Of a stretch of 64,000 bases of DNA, positions 21,182-30,146 are shown one piece after another; positions within the stretch are counted from its first letter, which is position 1; each line of letters opens with the position of its first letter. Both the position numbers and the translations under genes were made by a program. The stretch is taken from the NCBI GenBank assembly GCA_003116975.1, contig BGKB01000085.1, forward strand, positions 62,001 through 126,000, given 5' to 3'. Origin of the DNA: Aurantiochytrium sp. KH105. Its lineage: Eukaryota; Sar; Bigyra; Thraustochytrida; Thraustochytriidae. The notes beneath the pieces were generated by a model. It was given only the letters and a program-made list of their open reading frames with translations, had not been told where the DNA came from and searched no databases.

Positions 21182-23152
21182 CTACACGGCGCCAAATTCG
21201 GCACAAGCATTGTAAACGTCGCCTCGCTGGAACTCCTCAGCCTCGTTGAAGACCATCTCCCAGCCCCCGTAGGCATACTCGGAGGCAACTGTCAGGTCCG
21301 GGCCGAGCGATGATGGCTCGCGGTGCACCGCGGTGATGAGCTCTGTCATTTCATTCCAAATGGTAGGACCCAAATTCGTGCCAGGATAATCAGAAATGGT
21401 GGGATTTCCGTTGGCTTCAAGAAAGTGGATGTTTTGATCGGCGTCAATCATCCAGTCGAGCCCAAAGAGCATAAAGGCTCCCGGACGCCGCTTCAGACGC
21501 ATGCGCGCAGCCTGAAAGACAAAATTTGTCGCACGCTTCACGTAATGCCGAAAGTGATCATCCATAAAGTTGGCCGGAAAGTGAGCTTCCTGCGTCAGGT
21601 AGTCACCGAGCTGCGCAAAACTCCAGAAATGGCCCTCGGTGTTGTCCTGGACCTTGTGGTTCGTAATGTGTCCTGCGCGCGAAAAGCTTGAGCCCGAGTA
21701 CGCTTTCGACGATCGTCGAATAAACCCCTTGTGGTAAAAGACGATAAACGGCTTGGTTGAAGCAATGAGCAAATACGTGCGCAAATCAAACTTTCGGCCC
21801 TCAATGAGCTGTGGATTGGCAATGTAATCCATCATGATGTACCCGGCGCTGCCCTTTTTGTCCTTGGTGCACCGTCCGTACCGCTTCTTGATATCGTACT
21901 TTAGACCCTTGTAAATTTTGATATTCTTGCCGTGGTAAGACCCGCCGTCCTTGCCGATCCACAGCTTTTCCGCGTTTTCAGAGGCCATGGCAACTTTAAA
22001 GAAGCGCTCGCAGTCAACTTTCTCCCTTAAATTGTATTGCGGGGGGGAAAGCTTTAGCGCCGAGTACTCGCAGCCATGTTTGTTTGCAAGAGCAACTTTG
22101 CAGCGAAGTTGCGCGCCCTTGGTACCGCCAATGCATGAGCTCTTAGAAATTTGGCTAATCATTTTGCCTGTCGAACCCGGCACCTTAGAGATCGGCTTGG
22201 TCACGTAGAGCGCTACAGGTGCCGTAGGATCATATCGATGTCTCCAGCCGGCGTGTTCCCAGGCGTGGAAAAGACTGATAAACTTAGTGTTTACGACGCG
22301 AAAGGTCTTGTGCAGTTTGTTTGAAACCTGAGGCAAGAGCTCGAATTTGCCATTCTCCAGCACCGAGAAGCCGAGCTCACTCGGCCGCACAAGCACAGGC
22401 TCGTCTTCCTCATCATCTTCGTCCTCGCCATCTTCAGCCTCTACAAGCGGCTCGGACTCCCCGCGCTCTTCTTCGCTACGATCGACAACAAGACCAGCAA
22501 GTGCACCAGCATCTTCGCCCACAATTTCATCAGAGCTCGAATCGTCCTCTGTTTGCTCTGAAACCTCCTCAAGCACGTTCTCTACATCGAGATCGGCGAC
22601 GCCATCGACGTTCGCCCGGCTCACGGGCGCGCTGTCACGGTCACGGTGATAGTCGCTGTCCTTGTTGTTGTTGTTGTTGTTGGTGGTGGTGCCAACTGGG
22701 TTCTCTTCGTAGCCGTCAAGAGTCAGAGACACCTCGTCAGTCTCTTCGGGAGCCTCCAGATCAGACGGGCTATCCGCTAGAGGCTGCGACTCTTGTGGCT
22801 CTTCATGACGGAGAGAGGCGCGTTGCTTCTGGAGCGCGACCTGCTTGATCTGCTCCACGGTTTCGTCGAGTTCGAGGTCTGGCCGTTTGTTGAGGCGCGC
22901 GTTTTCGCGCTGCAGGGCTTCTACGCGGCTCTGCAGGTCGGCGACGGCCTGATGCAGGCGTCCGAGCTCGCGATCATGCTCGGCTTGCCGCTCTTGGGCA
23001 GCGTCGTCGGCCTCTACCGCCGCAAAGAGCGCGCTCGGCTCGAACCGCTGCAGCGGGCCATTCTCACACGCCACCCGCCCGTCCAGGGCCAGCAGCGCCA
23101 CTGCGCACAGGCAGACCAGCGACACCACGTCGCGGAACCGCACGAGGCCCAT
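21182..23152 (-). CDS. tubulin-tyrosine ligase-like protein with signal peptide
   Basis: The 656-residue product carries a TTL/TTLL ATP-grasp domain over about 290-630. Diagnostic pieces are a LIEGRKFDLRTYLLI strand and the metal/ATP motif FGLDWMIDADQNIHFLEANGNP. TTLLs ligate Glu, Gly or Tyr to protein carboxylates such as tubulin tails. Here the N-terminus is a signal peptide or signal anchor (about residues 9-31, VVSLVCLCAVALLALDGRVAC), followed by a coiled coil and a roughly 200-residue acidic disordered region. This implies entry into the secretory pathway, where tubulin is absent. The frame opens 29 codons upstream at GTG; the ATG at 23152 puts the signal at the terminus. The TTL fold is confident; the substrate is unknown. 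Confidence 0.85.
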   Translation of the reverse strand: MGLVRFRDVVSLVCLCAVALLALDGRVACENGPLQRFEPSALFAAVEADDAAQERQAEHDRELGRLHQAVADLQSRVEALQRENARLNKRPDLELDETVEQIKQVALQKQRASLRHEEPQESQPLADSPSDLEAPEETDEVSLTLDGYEENPVGTTTNNNNNNKDSDYHRDRDSAPVSRANVDGVADLDVENVLEEVSEQTEDDSSSDEIVGEDAGALAGLVVDRSEEERGESEPLVEAEDGEDEDDEEDEPVLVRPSELGFSVLENGKFELLPQVSNKLHKTFRVVNTKFISLFHAWEHAGWRHRYDPTAPVALYVTKPISKVPGSTGKMISQISKSSCIGGTKGAQLRCKVALANKHGCEYSALKLSPPQYNLREKVDCERFFKVAMASENAEKLWIGKDGGSYHGKNIKIYKGLKYDIKKRYGRCTKDKKGSAGYIMMDYIANPQLIEGRKFDLRTYLLIASTKPFIVFYHKGFIRRSSKAYSGSSFSRAGHITNHKVQDNTEGHFWSFAQLGDYLTQEAHFPANFMDDHFRHYVKRATNFVFQAARMRLKRRPGAFMLFGLDWMIDADQNIHFLEANGNPTISDYPGTNLGPTIWNEMTELITAVHREPSSLGPDLTVASEYAYGGWEMVFNEAEEFQRGDVYNACAEFGAV

Positions 23153-24009
23153 GCTCGCGCCTCCTGCGTCTCTCCGCGCGCGCGCAGACCCGCTCGAGCC
23201 CGACTGGCTTTGTGACTTTGCCGAGTGGACTCCTGTCACTTGGGTGCCCTCACGCTCACCGGCTATCGCATTGCGGCCATTTATTATGATCCCACTGGCA
23301 AAGCAGTAAAGGCTGTCGTAGGCCTAGCCTAGTGCTACGACGAGGGGCCAGCGCTGCTTGCGAGACTGACGCCCATTCGGGGTCGCCCTCGCGCAATAAT
23401 TCGATCTTGAACTCGATCGTAGTCGTATGCAGCAGGAAGGATTCACGCGTGCGCCGAGAGTCGAGACCTGGCGAGCCGAGCAACGGCGCATGAGGGAAAT
23501 GTGCCTGTGCTGCTAGTGATCGTCAAGCACCTACCTATCTCAACATGAAAAGAACCTGATGAAGAGAAATGACTTTTCGAAGCGTGACTCCTTGCTCGAG
23601 CTGAGGATTCGAGTAGCCTCTCCTACATCCACATCAGGTAAAGCAAACTTTCTCCAGCTCGGATGGACATTGGAATTTGACTAAAACTGCAATTTGAAAA
23701 AAAAAATTTGAGCAGCCTACTTGCTTGCTTGCTTGTTTGCCTGCCTCTGCAAAAGAGAAAAACGAGCACTTCTTCGATCAGCGCTGGCCCGTTTCCGGTT
23801 CGAGAGTACGCATTTTTGTCATGGCCGGCAGCAGCCGGCTGCGGCATGATCCCTTTCCATGTCAATGTCGAGCAGAGCTTCAGTCTGTCAAGACCAAAGT
23901 GGGGGTGTGGGGTGTGCATTACAGCCCGAAAGATCAGTGGCAGCGCTACAGCACGTGCCGTCCGTCACGCCTCCAATGTGTAAATTGAAGAGGCCAAAGG
24001 GAGGTGACG
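23153..24009. promoter_or_regulatory. divergent intergenic region (TTL-like / ARM kinase)
   Basis: About 860 bp between divergent ATGs, with no supported gene. An A-run sits at about 23696-23706. A palindromic TAGGCCTA-type patch lies near 23320. It probably contains both promoters. Confidence 0.45.
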
Positions 24010-27000
24010 ATGGACGCCACCTCCGGCATCGGGCTCGTGCTGCAGCTTGCGCGAGACGGCGTCTCCCTTCTGGAGAGCGCCGTAGCATGCAAGCGACAGG
24101 CAGCGCGCCTCCAGCGCGCGCTCTCGCAGTTTGCCTCCCGTCTTGAGCAGCTGCGCGAGACGGACGTTAACGTAGCTCAGCTCGAAGCGGAGCTGCGCAG
24201 CCTTCTCGACCTTCTGAAGCCGTACTTTGGCGATACTGCTCGCAGCGGCCTTGCCGCTAAAACGCTCTTGCTCTTCCAGGTGAAAGCCATCCGGCAAGCA
24301 CTTGCAAAGGCGGAGCAACATCTTCAAACATGCCTTCAACTCTGTCAGCTAGATCGGCAACCTGGGCAGCTTCGGGGACTCTGGCAGGGTCGAACTGCTG
24401 CAAGGCTCGCTGAAGAGGCCAAGGACGACGAAGATGCGCGGAATGAACTGCTACGCCTACTTGAAACTTTGCAAAGGCGTGGCCTCCTCAATAGTGCTTC
24501 AGAAGAAATCCTCTCGCTTCTTCAAGAAAATCCCGACATGGACGCCGGAGCTCTCTTTGAAGGACGGCTCGGGACTCGCCGTCAGCGCCGAGCTCTGGGG
24601 CGTCTCACAACCAGTCTTACTCGGGCCGAAGAGGTCGAGGCTGCTTCGCTTGGAAGAGATCAAGTCTTCATCAAGTCTCCGTTGCAGGTTCTTGGTGAAG
24701 GCCAATTCGGCCAGGTCGTTCTCGGCGTACTTCGACGCGATGATGGATCGGAAGTCGAGACTGCAATTAAGCGCGTCAACCCTGACGGCCGCGGCATGCA
24801 GTTCTGGGAGCAGCAAGCTCTTATGCGCGAAGCCGCGAGCTTGAATGGTCTCAAGCATGCCAATATTGTCTGTCTCCTCGGAACGTGCATTCTCCAGAAC
24901 CGCTTTCATCTTGTCATGGACAAGTGCGACATGTCGTTGTACGATCTCTTGTACCAAGGGGAGGCCGACGCGATGTCAGCACTGACTCTTGACGATAAAG
25001 AAGCCATCCTGCGTGGGATCGCTCGCGGTCTAGATTACCTCCATGGCAAATTGGTGCTGCACCGTGACCTCAAGCCAGCCAATATCCTGCTCAACCGCAA
25101 CCTTGGTCTCGTCAAGCTGGCGGACTTTGGGCTCGCCACGCAGCTCGAGGCCAACAGTAGTGTCGCCAACACCGTCTCATTTGCTGGGACACCTGTCTAT
25201 ATGGCACCTGAAGTTCTGCAGGTGCCTGCCCGATGGACAACGCGCGCGGATGTCTATGCTTTCGGTATAGTCATGTGGGAGGTCTACCATGGCAGATCGC
25301 CTTTTGCACGGGTGCGCTCGATCATGGATCTACAGACCCGAGTGTTGAACGGAGAGCGACCCATCATTTCTGACGAGATTGTGGTGCGTCCGTGGGTCGT
25401 GCCTCTGATACAGCGGTGCTGGGAGCATGACCCGGAAAACCGCCCACTTGCATCTGAGCTCCTAAAAATCTTTGAAGGTCGCAAGAATGTACGTCGATCG
25501 GCACGTCTCATTCGTGGTATGGTGTCAGTGTTTTCGCGACGCCGCAGCGGCCAGAATGTCGCAGAAAGCACAAGCACCGAACTTGTGCAGAGTCTTGCAC
25601 GCGAGGTGTCACAGAAGTCAAATCGGCTTTCGCAAGCGCTCGACGCACTTCGCGAGATCCTCGAGCAGGAGTACCATGCCGGCGATGGTGACGTGGTGCG
25701 TGCAGATGTCCGGTCGCGCGGAATCATTCTAAGCATGAAACGACTTCTTGAACACGACACGGATGTAAACATCCTATCAAAAGCTCTATGGGTGCTTCGC
25801 TTCGCACTGTCTGGTGCTACGGGCAGACCGTTTCGCATGGCCGCCGTTCAATCGCATGGACTCGACAAGATTGTGGTCAACATGTTTCAGGCTTTTCGCG
25901 AGCACGAAGATCTTCAAGGAGCAGCTTGCGGGTTTGTCATGGTTGTTGCGAATGCCAGTGACGCCAACGGGGTGAGCCTTGTACAAGAAATGAAGATTGG
26001 CGATGAGATTGTCGCGGCCATGCGCGCGCATCGCACAAGCGAGACCGTGCAAACAGAGGCTTGCGGAGCACTTTGGCATCTCGCAGAGAACCTTGCTCGC
26101 AATATGGAGATTCTCGGGCAAGAGCTCAGGGTTGGCAGAGATATCGCTGGGGCGATGCGCTCGCATCCAGGGAGCCGGACCGTGCAAACGAATGCATGCG
26201 GAGCTCTTTGGGTACTCGCGATCAACAGCCACAACCGTATCATTCTTGGTCAAAGACTCAGGGTCGGCAGCTACATTGTCAGAGCCATGCGAGCTCACCG
26301 CACGAGTGTAAAGGTGCAGCAAAATGCGTGCAAAGCTCTTTGGAAGCTTGCAGGTAATACCAACAATCGCGTGATTCTTGGGCAAGAGCTAAATGCTGGT
26401 CAGGCGATCGTCGCGGCCATGCGCAGACATCCAATGAACGAAGGCGTCCAGAACTTTGCTTGCTCTGCTCTTTCTGACCTCGCAGGCAATGCCCGCAACC
26501 GTGTAATTTTGGGCCAAAAACTGAATGCCGGCGAGGTGATTATGGCTGCAATGTGCGCGCATTCCAGGAGTGCGACTGTTCGGGAGAAAGCCTGTGCAGC
26601 TCTTTCGGCTCTCGCAATCGATGGCCGCAACAAGGTAATTCTTGGGCAAGAGCTCAAGGTTGGCAAGGAGATCGCCAAGGCCATGCGCGAACATCGCACG
26701 CGCGAGGGCGTGCAGAAGAATGCGTGCCGGGCTATTGGAGCCCTTGCTTGGGATAGTCACAATCGCGAAATACTTGCTCAAGAGGTCAAGGTCGGCGAGG
26801 AGATTGTTGTGGCCATGCGCTCCCATGCTGCGAAAAAGGTCGTGCAGACGCATGCATGCGAGGCTATTTGCAGCCTTGCTTTGAGCGAGCGGAACAAGGT
26901 CATCTTGGGCCAAGAGCTCAACGTTGGCAAGTACATCGCCGAGGCCATGCGCGCGCATCGTAGGTGCGAAAGGGTTCAACAGGAAGCATGTCGTGCTCTC

Positions 27001-27408
27001 CAGATTCTTGCAATGAATGACCGCAACGAGACCATCCTTGCGCAAGAGTTCAAGGTCGGCAAGGAGATTGCGGCGGCCATGCGTGCAAATTATGGGAATG
27101 CGAGCGTTCAAGAAAACGCATGTGGAGCTCTTTGGACTCTCTCCTTCAAGAGTCGCAACAAGAGTATCCTCGGGCAAGAAGTCATGGTCGGCAAGGAGAT
27201 CGTTATGGCCATGCGCACGCACCCTTGGAGCGAAGGCTTGCAAAAGAAAGCGTGCGGCGCTCTTAAAAATCTTGCATTCGACTCAACCGTGCGATCAGTT
27301 CTTCGAAGGCAAGGCGCTGTGCAAGCAGTCCAGCGCACCTGCCAGCGCTTCCCATCGCTTCAAACTGCCAAGGAAGCGAGAGCGAGGCTGAGTCGTGGCA
27401 ACGTCTGA
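24010..27408 (+). CDS. helical-bundle / TKL protein kinase / ARM-repeat protein
   Basis: The 1132 residues comprise an all-helical N-terminus (about 1-120, reminiscent of the four-helix bundles before plant and animal MLKL-type kinases), a linker, a TKL-like Ser/Thr kinase (about 221-490), a second helical linker, and at least ten ARM-like repeats (about 655-1110). The kinase looks active: glycine loop GEGQFGQV, Lys254 in TAIK, Glu274, HRDLKPAN with Asp353, DFG 372-374, and APE 399-401. The ARM units are 44 residues each with consensus ILGQEL-x-VG-x-x-I-x-x-AMR and ACGAL-x-x-LA. The frame starts two codons upstream at GTG; the ATG at 24010 is used. It is likely a cytosolic signalling scaffold kinase. 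The MLKL resemblance rests on domain order and helicity only. Confidence 0.85.
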   Translation: MDATSGIGLVLQLARDGVSLLESAVACKRQAARLQRALSQFASRLEQLRETDVNVAQLEAELRSLLDLLKPYFGDTARSGLAAKTLLLFQVKAIRQALAKAEQHLQTCLQLCQLDRQPGQLRGLWQGRTAARLAEEAKDDEDARNELLRLLETLQRRGLLNSASEEILSLLQENPDMDAGALFEGRLGTRRQRRALGRLTTSLTRAEEVEAASLGRDQVFIKSPLQVLGEGQFGQVVLGVLRRDDGSEVETAIKRVNPDGRGMQFWEQQALMREAASLNGLKHANIVCLLGTCILQNRFHLVMDKCDMSLYDLLYQGEADAMSALTLDDKEAILRGIARGLDYLHGKLVLHRDLKPANILLNRNLGLVKLADFGLATQLEANSSVANTVSFAGTPVYMAPEVLQVPARWTTRADVYAFGIVMWEVYHGRSPFARVRSIMDLQTRVLNGERPIISDEIVVRPWVVPLIQRCWEHDPENRPLASELLKIFEGRKNVRRSARLIRGMVSVFSRRRSGQNVAESTSTELVQSLAREVSQKSNRLSQALDALREILEQEYHAGDGDVVRADVRSRGIILSMKRLLEHDTDVNILSKALWVLRFALSGATGRPFRMAAVQSHGLDKIVVNMFQAFREHEDLQGAACGFVMVVANASDANGVSLVQEMKIGDEIVAAMRAHRTSETVQTEACGALWHLAENLARNMEILGQELRVGRDIAGAMRSHPGSRTVQTNACGALWVLAINSHNRIILGQRLRVGSYIVRAMRAHRTSVKVQQNACKALWKLAGNTNNRVILGQELNAGQAIVAAMRRHPMNEGVQNFACSALSDLAGNARNRVILGQKLNAGEVIMAAMCAHSRSATVREKACAALSALAIDGRNKVILGQELKVGKEIAKAMREHRTREGVQKNACRAIGALAWDSHNREILAQEVKVGEEIVVAMRSHAAKKVVQTHACEAICSLALSERNKVILGQELNVGKYIAEAMRAHRRCERVQQEACRALQILAMNDRNETILAQEFKVGKEIAAAMRANYGNASVQENACGALWTLSFKSRNKSILGQEVMVGKEIVMAMRTHPWSEGLQKKACGALKNLAFDSTVRSVLRRQGAVQAVQRTCQRFPSLQTAKEARARLSRGNV
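25970..27290 (+). repeat. tandem 132-bp coding repeat (44-aa ARM-like units)
   Basis: Ten or more head-to-tail copies of a 132-bp unit encode the ARM array. The units share a motif near ILGQ-E-L-VG at the start and ACGAL-LA near the middle, with no indels between units. The DNA copies are diverged in sequence but exactly periodic, which implies expansion by unequal exchange under selection for repeat length. Confidence 0.85.
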
Positions 27409-27747
27409 AAAGTTGGAGAATCTCAGATCGTTGCAAGCATAGTCGTCTCTGATCCATTGTCCAAAAACATGCGTCATCTTTTACGCAAGGGACAAAGATG
27501 AGACGAATTCTTTAAAAATTAGTTTTGCAGAATAAATGCATTTGTTGAATTTTGTTCGTTCATCTCGATCACCGTTTTGACAACAACGCATCATCGAATG
27601 ACAGAGGACTTTATGGCGTACAGCGGCCGCCTATTTTCACAATAAACACCAGCAAGAAAGTCCATCCTGGTCGTAAAGAAAATTTCCCGACTTCCCTTCC
27701 AACGCGTTAAGCGTGGGGACGAAAACTTTTGCAACGAAGGTGTGGAT
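27409..27747. other. convergent 3' intergenic region
   Basis: About 340 bp between converging genes, AT-rich near 27500-27560. No gene is seen. Confidence 0.5.
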
Positions 27748-28944
27748 CTAAACTGCGGACATGGTTTGTTTTCTGGGCTCCGAGCCAGAGCTGTCTGAGT
27801 CCGACGAATGTCCTCGAAAACTATCCGGGGGCGACTTCGCTTCCTCCATTGTAGCGTCGCCACGTTGCTTTCGACGCCGGTAGCGCCTGGAAACAGCCAA
27901 GATCAAAATCAATCCTACGACGACACTCACGATCGATGCTATGACGATAGTTGTGTGAGAAACGGAGGGCATGGTGCCAGATTCTTTTGCTCCTGAACCA
28001 GCAGTACCATGCGTCGTCGGCGCAAAGCTTGGGGCGAGTGTGAAGTTCTGGAGATCGGTTGATTCGATGGGCTGATGGCTAGGTGCAAGCGTATGCACAC
28101 TTGGCCAAGTAGTTGGCGTGAGCGTTGGAGCAGTGGTCTGGACAACATCTGGCTGTAGATCCGTCACGTTCGAGATCCATCGCGAGAGTTTGGAAATACT
28201 TGTGTAAATTCCAACGCTACCCAGCTGATTACAGTTGCCTCCCCAAGATGTAATACCGACCTGACGCAAAATACCCGACGAGTCTGTACCATACAAGGGT
28301 CCTCCACTATCACCTACACAAGTGTTTCGTAACAGAGTGGCGTTTCCTGCGCAAACATTCGTGTCGAACACACGACCACTGTACGTTTCGTTGCAAGCAG
28401 AGAGTTCCACGACAGGAACTGTCGTTTCACGTAGCTCATTCACAAACGAGGTCCCCGTGTCTTCTTCAAAGGTAGCTCCCCAGCCAGCAACATAGAGAAG
28501 ACGCCCAGAAGACTCTAACCGCGACATGCTGTTGTTCCAATTGAGGCGGACGGGTTCGACGTCGGTGACTTCGTCCTCAAGCTCCAAAACAACAAGGTCA
28601 TCGCGTACATCCGAGCGTCCGCTCCCAACGGGGGGATACGTATAGTCTGGTGGAAAGTGAGTAGCCTTAACCCTGGCAATAACCGCATTACCATCGTCGT
28701 TCTCGAGGTTCGTTGTATTGAAGACCAAGCGCTCGGGTATGTAGATGCTTTCCAGACAGTGTCCCGCGGAGAGAGCAAACCTTGGCGCGATTAGACTTGC
28801 GCCGCAAAAATGATCATTGCCTAATGCGAAAGAGTCTTGCATGGAACCTATCCATGCCAGCGAGTTTCGCGGGACGAGACTGCCGCCAATGATGCGCGCT
28901 TGCGTCTCCCTCCGCGGTCTTTTCTTGGACCCTTCCTCGCGCAT
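27748..28944 (-). CDS. membrane-anchored S1A (trypsin-fold) serine protease
   Basis: This 398-residue protein has a zymogen cleavage site Arg17|IIGG and a complete triad: His62 in LSAGHC, Asp116 in RDDLVVL, Ser213 in GDSGGP. The residue at chymotrypsin position 189 is Asn207 instead of Asp, so Arg/Lys specificity is doubtful. A Thr/Pro-rich stalk (about 260-325) leads to a transmembrane segment (about 333-355, IVIASIVSVVVGLILILAV), an RRYRRRK stop-transfer and a Ser-rich cytosolic tail. This is type I ectoprotease topology. No signal peptide precedes the short propeptide in this frame, and an in-frame stop lies 9 nt upstream of the ATG. The signal may therefore be encoded in an unseen 5' exon, or the N-terminus is incomplete. 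Confidence 0.85.
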   Translation of the reverse strand: MREEGSKKRPRRETQARIIGGSLVPRNSLAWIGSMQDSFALGNDHFCGASLIAPRFALSAGHCLESIYIPERLVFNTTNLENDDGNAVIARVKATHFPPDYTYPPVGSGRSDVRDDLVVLELEDEVTDVEPVRLNWNNSMSRLESSGRLLYVAGWGATFEEDTGTSFVNELRETTVPVVELSACNETYSGRVFDTNVCAGNATLLRNTCVGDSGGPLYGTDSSGILRQVGITSWGGNCNQLGSVGIYTSISKLSRWISNVTDLQPDVVQTTAPTLTPTTWPSVHTLAPSHQPIESTDLQNFTLAPSFAPTTHGTAGSGAKESGTMPSVSHTTIVIASIVSVVVGLILILAVSRRYRRRKQRGDATMEEAKSPPDSFRGHSSDSDSSGSEPRKQTMSAV

Positions 28945-30146
28945 TCTGCTTCACTCGTCCAATTGCGCGCTCGTTCCGAACGCTCGAGCAGGTGAACACG
29001 TGACAGCAGGGCGAGCAAGAGCGCCTCTCTCTCTCTCTCTCTCTCCCTCTCGATCGTTTGGCGTCTCGCAAGGTCTGGCGGTCTTGCGCCCGCTCTGCGC
29101 AGCGCGCACGCAAGCAGGCTGCTCGTCTGTCTGCCACAAGACTGCCTTACTAATAAAACTTACTCACTGTCAGTCGGTCGCTGAGGCGTAACATCCCTCG
29201 TGGCGAAAAGGACTCCCTCACAGATCAGCCTGAGAAGGAAGGCTCTTTGGCTGAAGGCTCGAATGCTGATGCAGCCTGAATCAGCCGTGTCCCTCGGCCG
29301 GACGGGGGTCATGAGAACGGGTTTTTGGAGCGGGGGGAAAGCTTGAATGGCCAGCGGTATGGCGGGCAGTGTAGTAGTATACGGAGACTTGACAGACCCC
29401 AAAGTCCGCACTTGCATTTCACAGACCGTGGTGAGGACACCTGGCTTCGGATCGGTCTGAAACGTGCGATTCCGGGCTTTTTCAGCCGCACAACTTCGAA
29501 GAAGAAAAAAAATCATCGCTTGTACGGGCCGCACGGGGTGGTGGCAATAGGCGCCAATTACAATTTCAAAAAAGGCGACAGATTCGCGACTTCCATGGCT
29601 GTGCTCTGGTATCATTACTCCTCTGCATAATATTTCGTGAGGTAGGCGTAACACCTAGTGAAGGTGGATTTTAAACTTCTTAAGGAATGCGCGTTTGCGG
29701 CACACGTGCAGATTTGGTCGCGCTAAGGTCAAACTACCTTTCAACTTCCGTTCACGCGCTTTTTCCTCGAAAAAATGCGCCTCCCTCCGTCACGCACAAA
29801 AGTCACACGTAGTCTCTACAGCTTGCAGCCCGTCTGTGCGAAATGCAAATGACGAGGTGTCTCTTGGTCTGATCGAGTTCTACAATGAGCACCAAATCGT
29901 CAACGACAAAGCAGAAAGAAAGAAAAAGATATCGTAGTTGAGGGATGTTCAGTATCTTTCCGATTTTATTTCGAGGCTAAAGGATGGCAATGCTCTCTAA
30001 AGCTTCCTTTTCCAGGATAGTGGAACAAGCACTGTTCGTGATCTGTTTGGATATTCAAAAAGAAAGAAAAGTAAACCACTCACAGTCAGCGGGGCGCGCA
30101 AGATCCGAAGGAGTTTTCCGCTTTTCAGTCCAGTCAGAGAAGAACC
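28945..30146. other. long intergenic region, no gene supported
   Basis: About 1.2 kb between the protease 5' end and the 3' end of the PHO88-like gene. It contains a CT dinucleotide tract at 29025-29045, close to the protease start, and several A/T runs. Short open frames lack motifs or codon character. A 5' exon for the protease could lie in the first 200 bp, but I cannot place it. Confidence 0.45.
29025..29045. repeat. (CT)n microsatellite
   Basis: About ten CT units, 80 bp upstream of the minus-strand protease ATG. On that strand it reads as a GA-rich leader. Confidence 0.9.

Noticed and set aside
29325-29937. Two plus-strand open frames of 80-101 codons in the 1.2 kb gap
   Set aside because: One has poly-Lys from an A-run, neither has a motif, and codon use is unlike the neighbours.
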